The position numbers were made by a program, and so were the translations under genes. Below the pieces are notes generated by a model. The model worked only from the letters and a program-made list of their open reading frames with translations. It did not search any database and had not been told where the DNA came from. This document shows, in pieces, positions 61,834-64,000 of a DNA stretch of 64,000 nt. The stretch comes from CAUSWF01 sp963535465 (GTDB lineage Bacteria; Bacillota_I; Bacilli_A; RF39; UBA660). The stretch covers positions 62,001 to 126,000 of the forward strand of contig CAUSWF010000002.1 of assembly GCA_963535465.1 (NCBI GenBank), given 5' to 3'. Position 1 is the first letter of the stretch. Every line of letters begins with the position of its first letter.

Positions 61834-62308
61834 CATTTTAGAAATAAAACAATATGATGTTATCAACGGTCCTGGAATAAGATGTTCTATTTGGGTAGCT
61901 GGATGCAATAATCATTGCGAAGGTTGTTGGAGTCCTCATACATGGAATCCAAATCAAGGTAGACCTTTAAAAGAGTGTATTCCTGAAATTAAGAACTATC
62001 TTAATAATCCGAAAGTAACTGGAGTATCTATATTAGGTGGAGATCTATTTTATCATTTATTTAATGGAGATTATAACGATGTAGTAACATTATTAATGCT
62101 ATGTCATAGTTATAATAAACCTGTATGGGTATGGACTGGTTATACAAAAGAAGAAATAGATAAACGTTTACAAGAATTACGTATACCTAAATTATTAAAT
62201 GCTTTTGTAGATGTTCTTATTGATGGACGATTTGATATTACTAAAAAAGATATGAACCTTAAATGGAGAGGTTCCTCAAATCAAAGAATAATTAAAATAA
62301 ATAAATAA
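61826..62308 (+). CDS. nrdG: Anaerobic RNR activating protein (radical SAM), 160 aa
   Basis: IRCSIWVAGCNNHCEGCWSP holds the CxxxCxxC iron-sulfur ligands (CNNHCEGC); GVSILGGDLFY is the GGE-like SAM-binding motif, with Asp in place of Glu. Generates the glycyl radical on NrdD. Followed by a terminator. Confidence 0.94.
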   Translation: MLNILEIKQYDVINGPGIRCSIWVAGCNNHCEGCWSPHTWNPNQGRPLKECIPEIKNYLNNPKVTGVSILGGDLFYHLFNGDYNDVVTLLMLCHSYNKPVWVWTGYTKEEIDKRLQELRIPKLLNAFVDVLIDGRFDITKKDMNLKWRGSSNQRIIKINK

Positions 62309-62312
62309 CTTA

Positions 62313-62347
62313 AGCTCACTATATTAATTTATAGTGAGCTATTTTTA
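62313..62347 (+). terminator. Strong intrinsic terminator
   Basis: AGCTCACTATA and TATAGTGAGCT form an 11-bp stem, followed by ATTTTTA. Ends the RNR operon. Confidence 0.9.
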
Positions 62348-62354
62348 TGTACTT

Positions 62355-62597
62355 ATGGAGTTAACTTATACAGATGGTTGTATTGCTACTAGTCTTGATA
62401 TAGATGGAGTAGAAAGTATTGATATGAGTATTGAAGACTTTAGAAAAGTTATTCATAAAATTGTTGATAATATTAATGATTTAGCATCACTACAAACTAT
62501 TTTTACTGATTTTGTAGAATGTAATGGTAAACTTGTTAATGAGTATCATTGTGATTGTTGTGGTGATTATGTTACTACTTATACAATAACTATATGA
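62355..62597 (+). CDS. Small protein, 80 aa
   Basis: MELTYTDGCIATSLDIDGVE, acidic; C-terminal CNGKLVNEYHCDCCGDYVTT suggests a small metal site. Start set after the terminator, not upstream in its stem. ATGA overlap with the next gene. Confidence 0.66.
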   Translation: MELTYTDGCIATSLDIDGVESIDMSIEDFRKVIHKIVDNINDLASLQTIFTDFVECNGKLVNEYHCDCCGDYVTTYTITI

Positions 62598-62872
62598 AAA
62601 AATTTAAATTAATTAGGTCCGAAGTTATACCTGTAATGGTTACTTCAACTATAGAAATAGAAGCTGAAAATTTAAAAGAAGCTATAGAACAGGTAGTTGA
62701 GGGTGAAGGTGATATACTTTATACTTCAGAAGATGTAGTGGATTATGCGTATAATATAGAAAAGTATGCTGATAACGCTACTTTATCTATATATGATACT
62801 AATAATAAATTATTATATAATGATAACGAAACATTTGCTTATGGGCACAATCCATACAAATGTTTTGAATAA
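62594..62872 (+). CDS. Small acidic protein, 92 aa
   Basis: VTSTIEIEAENLKEAIEQVV, GEGDILYTSEDVVDYAYNIE; alpha/beta, resembling small conserved proteins with an AxxxxEAI motif. Unknown. Confidence 0.68.
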   Translation: MKKFKLIRSEVIPVMVTSTIEIEAENLKEAIEQVVEGEGDILYTSEDVVDYAYNIEKYADNATLSIYDTNNKLLYNDNETFAYGHNPYKCFE

Positions 62873-62898
62873 ATATTAACTTTTTAAAAATTAAAATT

Positions 62899-63240
62899 AT
62901 GAATAAGTTTGAAAAATTAATTAGTGCAAACAGTAATTCAACATTAAAACGTCGTGCAGGCATTATTAGTAATGAAGCTAAAATGGCTCAAGAAGATATT
63001 GTAGCTACGATTAAACGTGCAATCAATCAGGAAGAACTTAAATTAATGAGCCTTACCGACTTTGCTCCTTCACATACTACGAGTTTACAACCAGGTAATT
63101 TTGAGCAAGGAGGTGCTACAGAATGGGCACAAGAATTACAAAAGTGTAAGGAAAATATTTATAATTTGAATATTAAACTTCAATTAGCTAATGATACTTA
63201 TAAAGAGTATTTCGCTGAAGAAAATATAGAGGAGGTTTAA
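62899..63240 (+). CDS. Helical protein, 113 aa
   Basis: KRRAGIISNEAKMAQEDIVA then a helical, Gln/Glu-rich C-terminus. Well-behaved codons with an A-rich spacer. Resembles conserved unnamed crAss-like phage proteins. Confidence 0.7.
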   Translation: MNKFEKLISANSNSTLKRRAGIISNEAKMAQEDIVATIKRAINQEELKLMSLTDFAPSHTTSLQPGNFEQGGATEWAQELQKCKENIYNLNIKLQLANDTYKEYFAEENIEEV

Positions 63241-63242
63241 TC

Positions 63243-63542
63243 ATGGGACCACGTAAAGTTTTTAATTTTAAAGTTAAAGAGATAATTGGATACATTGAAC
63301 ATTATAACGGAAATTCAGGTGAAAGCAGTAATGATGAGAATATTGATTCAGTAGATATTTATTTATCTGGAGGTAAAGTAGTTACTTTAGATCTAACAGA
63401 TGATCCTCTTAATGGCGATGAACTTGCTAAAATCTTAGGATATAATTCTGACTATTGGGATACTTTGTACGGTAAAGAAAATCCAACTAAATTACTTAGA
63501 TCTGAACTGAAATCCAAATCAACATATAATCCTTATGAATAA
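63243..63542 (+). CDS. Unknown protein, 99 aa
   Basis: VFNFKVKEIIGYIEHYNGNS, GGKVVTLDLTDDPLNGDELA. Acidic alpha/beta. Overlaps the next gene by 8 nt. Confidence 0.68.
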   Translation: MGPRKVFNFKVKEIIGYIEHYNGNSGESSNDENIDSVDIYLSGGKVVTLDLTDDPLNGDELAKILGYNSDYWDTLYGKENPTKLLRSELKSKSTYNPYE

Positions 63543-63885
63543 AGAAACGGAAGCTAAATACGATAAATTATATGAGAATTATTTAGAAAATTATTATTCT
63601 GATATTCTAAAAAGAAAGGAATTTTTTGACATCCTAACTAAATATTCTGATGATCTTCCAAAAGATTATGAATTAGAAAATTATGATGTTGAATATTTTT
63701 CTTTTGAAGAGCAATTAATTACGGATATTATCCAATATAATTGTGATGATGCTTATATTTATATCAATATTGATAAAGTAGAAATTGAAGATATAGAAGA
63801 TATTTCTGAAAAAGATCTTAATTATATTGTTAAATTTTGCAAGAAACATAATTTAGATATAATAAATATCAATAAAAGAAATTAA
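63535..63885 (+). CDS. Acidic protein, 116 aa
   Basis: Very Tyr/Asp/Glu/Asn-rich (YDKLYENYLENYYSDILKRK, VEIEDIEDISEKDLNYIVKF). No motif. Coupled to the preceding gene. Confidence 0.68.
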   Translation: MNKETEAKYDKLYENYLENYYSDILKRKEFFDILTKYSDDLPKDYELENYDVEYFSFEEQLITDIIQYNCDDAYIYINIDKVEIEDIEDISEKDLNYIVKFCKKHNLDIININKRN

Positions 63886-63890
63886 TTTAA

Positions 63891-64000
63891 ATGATTTTAG
63901 ATAATTTAATAGGGAAAAGTATTTATATTAGATTTAAAAGAAATAGTTATAGTTCTAATAAAAATGTTATTTTATTAGAAGTTAATAACTTTGGTATATG
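63891..64000 (+). CDS. Partial gene running off the right edge
   Basis: MILDNLIGKSIYIRFKRNSY and 16 further residues are visible. Basic N-terminus; identity cannot be judged. Confidence 0.55.
   Translation, partial: MILDNLIGKSIYIRFKRNSYSSNKNVILLEVNNFGI

Noticed and set aside
1..64000. CRISPR arrays, insertion sequences, diversity-generating retroelement
   Set aside because: No regularly spaced long repeats, transposase-like genes or reverse transcriptase with template/variable repeats were seen.

Overview
The window is one arm-to-arm slice of a large, AT-rich dsDNA tailed phage of gut Bacteroidota, most likely a crAss-like phage (order Crassvirales) or a close relative. Support for this: (i) a portal/large-terminase pair of the crAss type next to late genes riddled with in-frame TAG codons, read here as Gln; (ii) two amber-decoding (CTA anticodon) tRNAs; (iii) a replication module of UvsW-like helicase, DnaB-like ATPase, RecA-fold NTPase, acidic-tailed ssDNA-binding proteins, Toprim primase, Holliday-junction resolvase, RecB-like nuclease and calcineurin-like phosphoesterase; (iv) Bacteroidota-style lipoproteins, an OmpA-like protein and a tmRNA whose two ends look like Bacteroides ssrA. 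The family-level assignment is inference; the host phylum is well supported.

Layout. 1-10.98 kb, minus strand: late packaging operon (membrane protein, intein-bearing nuclease, zinc-ribbon genes split by an HNH gene, GroES-like and YodC-like proteins, virion protein, terminase, portal running off the left edge). 11.17-17.88 kb, plus strand: divergent late operon of virion/lysis genes (M15 peptidase, transglycosylase, holin, 810-aa protein, GH108 endolysin, membrane protein, HExxH protein). Both operons read through TAG, except an amber-free island at 6.67-10.3 kb. A bidirectional terminator at 17.9 kb separates them from a leftward early operon (20.8 to 18.0 kb: SF2 helicase, small proteins, two amber-suppressor tRNAs). 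20.8-21.24 kb is a regulatory region with four evenly spaced repeats. 21.2-25.3 kb, plus strand: early genes, visibly richer in G and C, with hairpins between genes and a repeated promoter-like element.

25.6-45.5 kb, plus strand: a long tract of small, mostly unknown genes interleaved with tRNAs (Phe, initiator-like Met, Ser x2, Glu x2, Trp, Gln, Arg, His and an Ala-like relic), several candidate structured RNAs and a tmRNA. It also carries an OmpA-like outer-membrane protein, lipoproteins, a glucosaminidase, RNase H and an overlapping spanin-like pair. 45.5-62.3 kb: replication/recombination and class III ribonucleotide reductase. 62.3-64 kb: small unknown genes, continuing past the right edge.

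How it may work together (inference): the leftward early operon makes the suppressor tRNAs, which then allow translation of the TAG-containing late operons. The resolvase in the middle module has an amber at codon 3 and would be switched on by the same tRNAs. The phage also brings part of its own translation kit (tRNAs, tmRNA) and class III RNR for anaerobic dNTP supply. Four genes are broken only at homopolymer runs, which could be sequence error or slippage.
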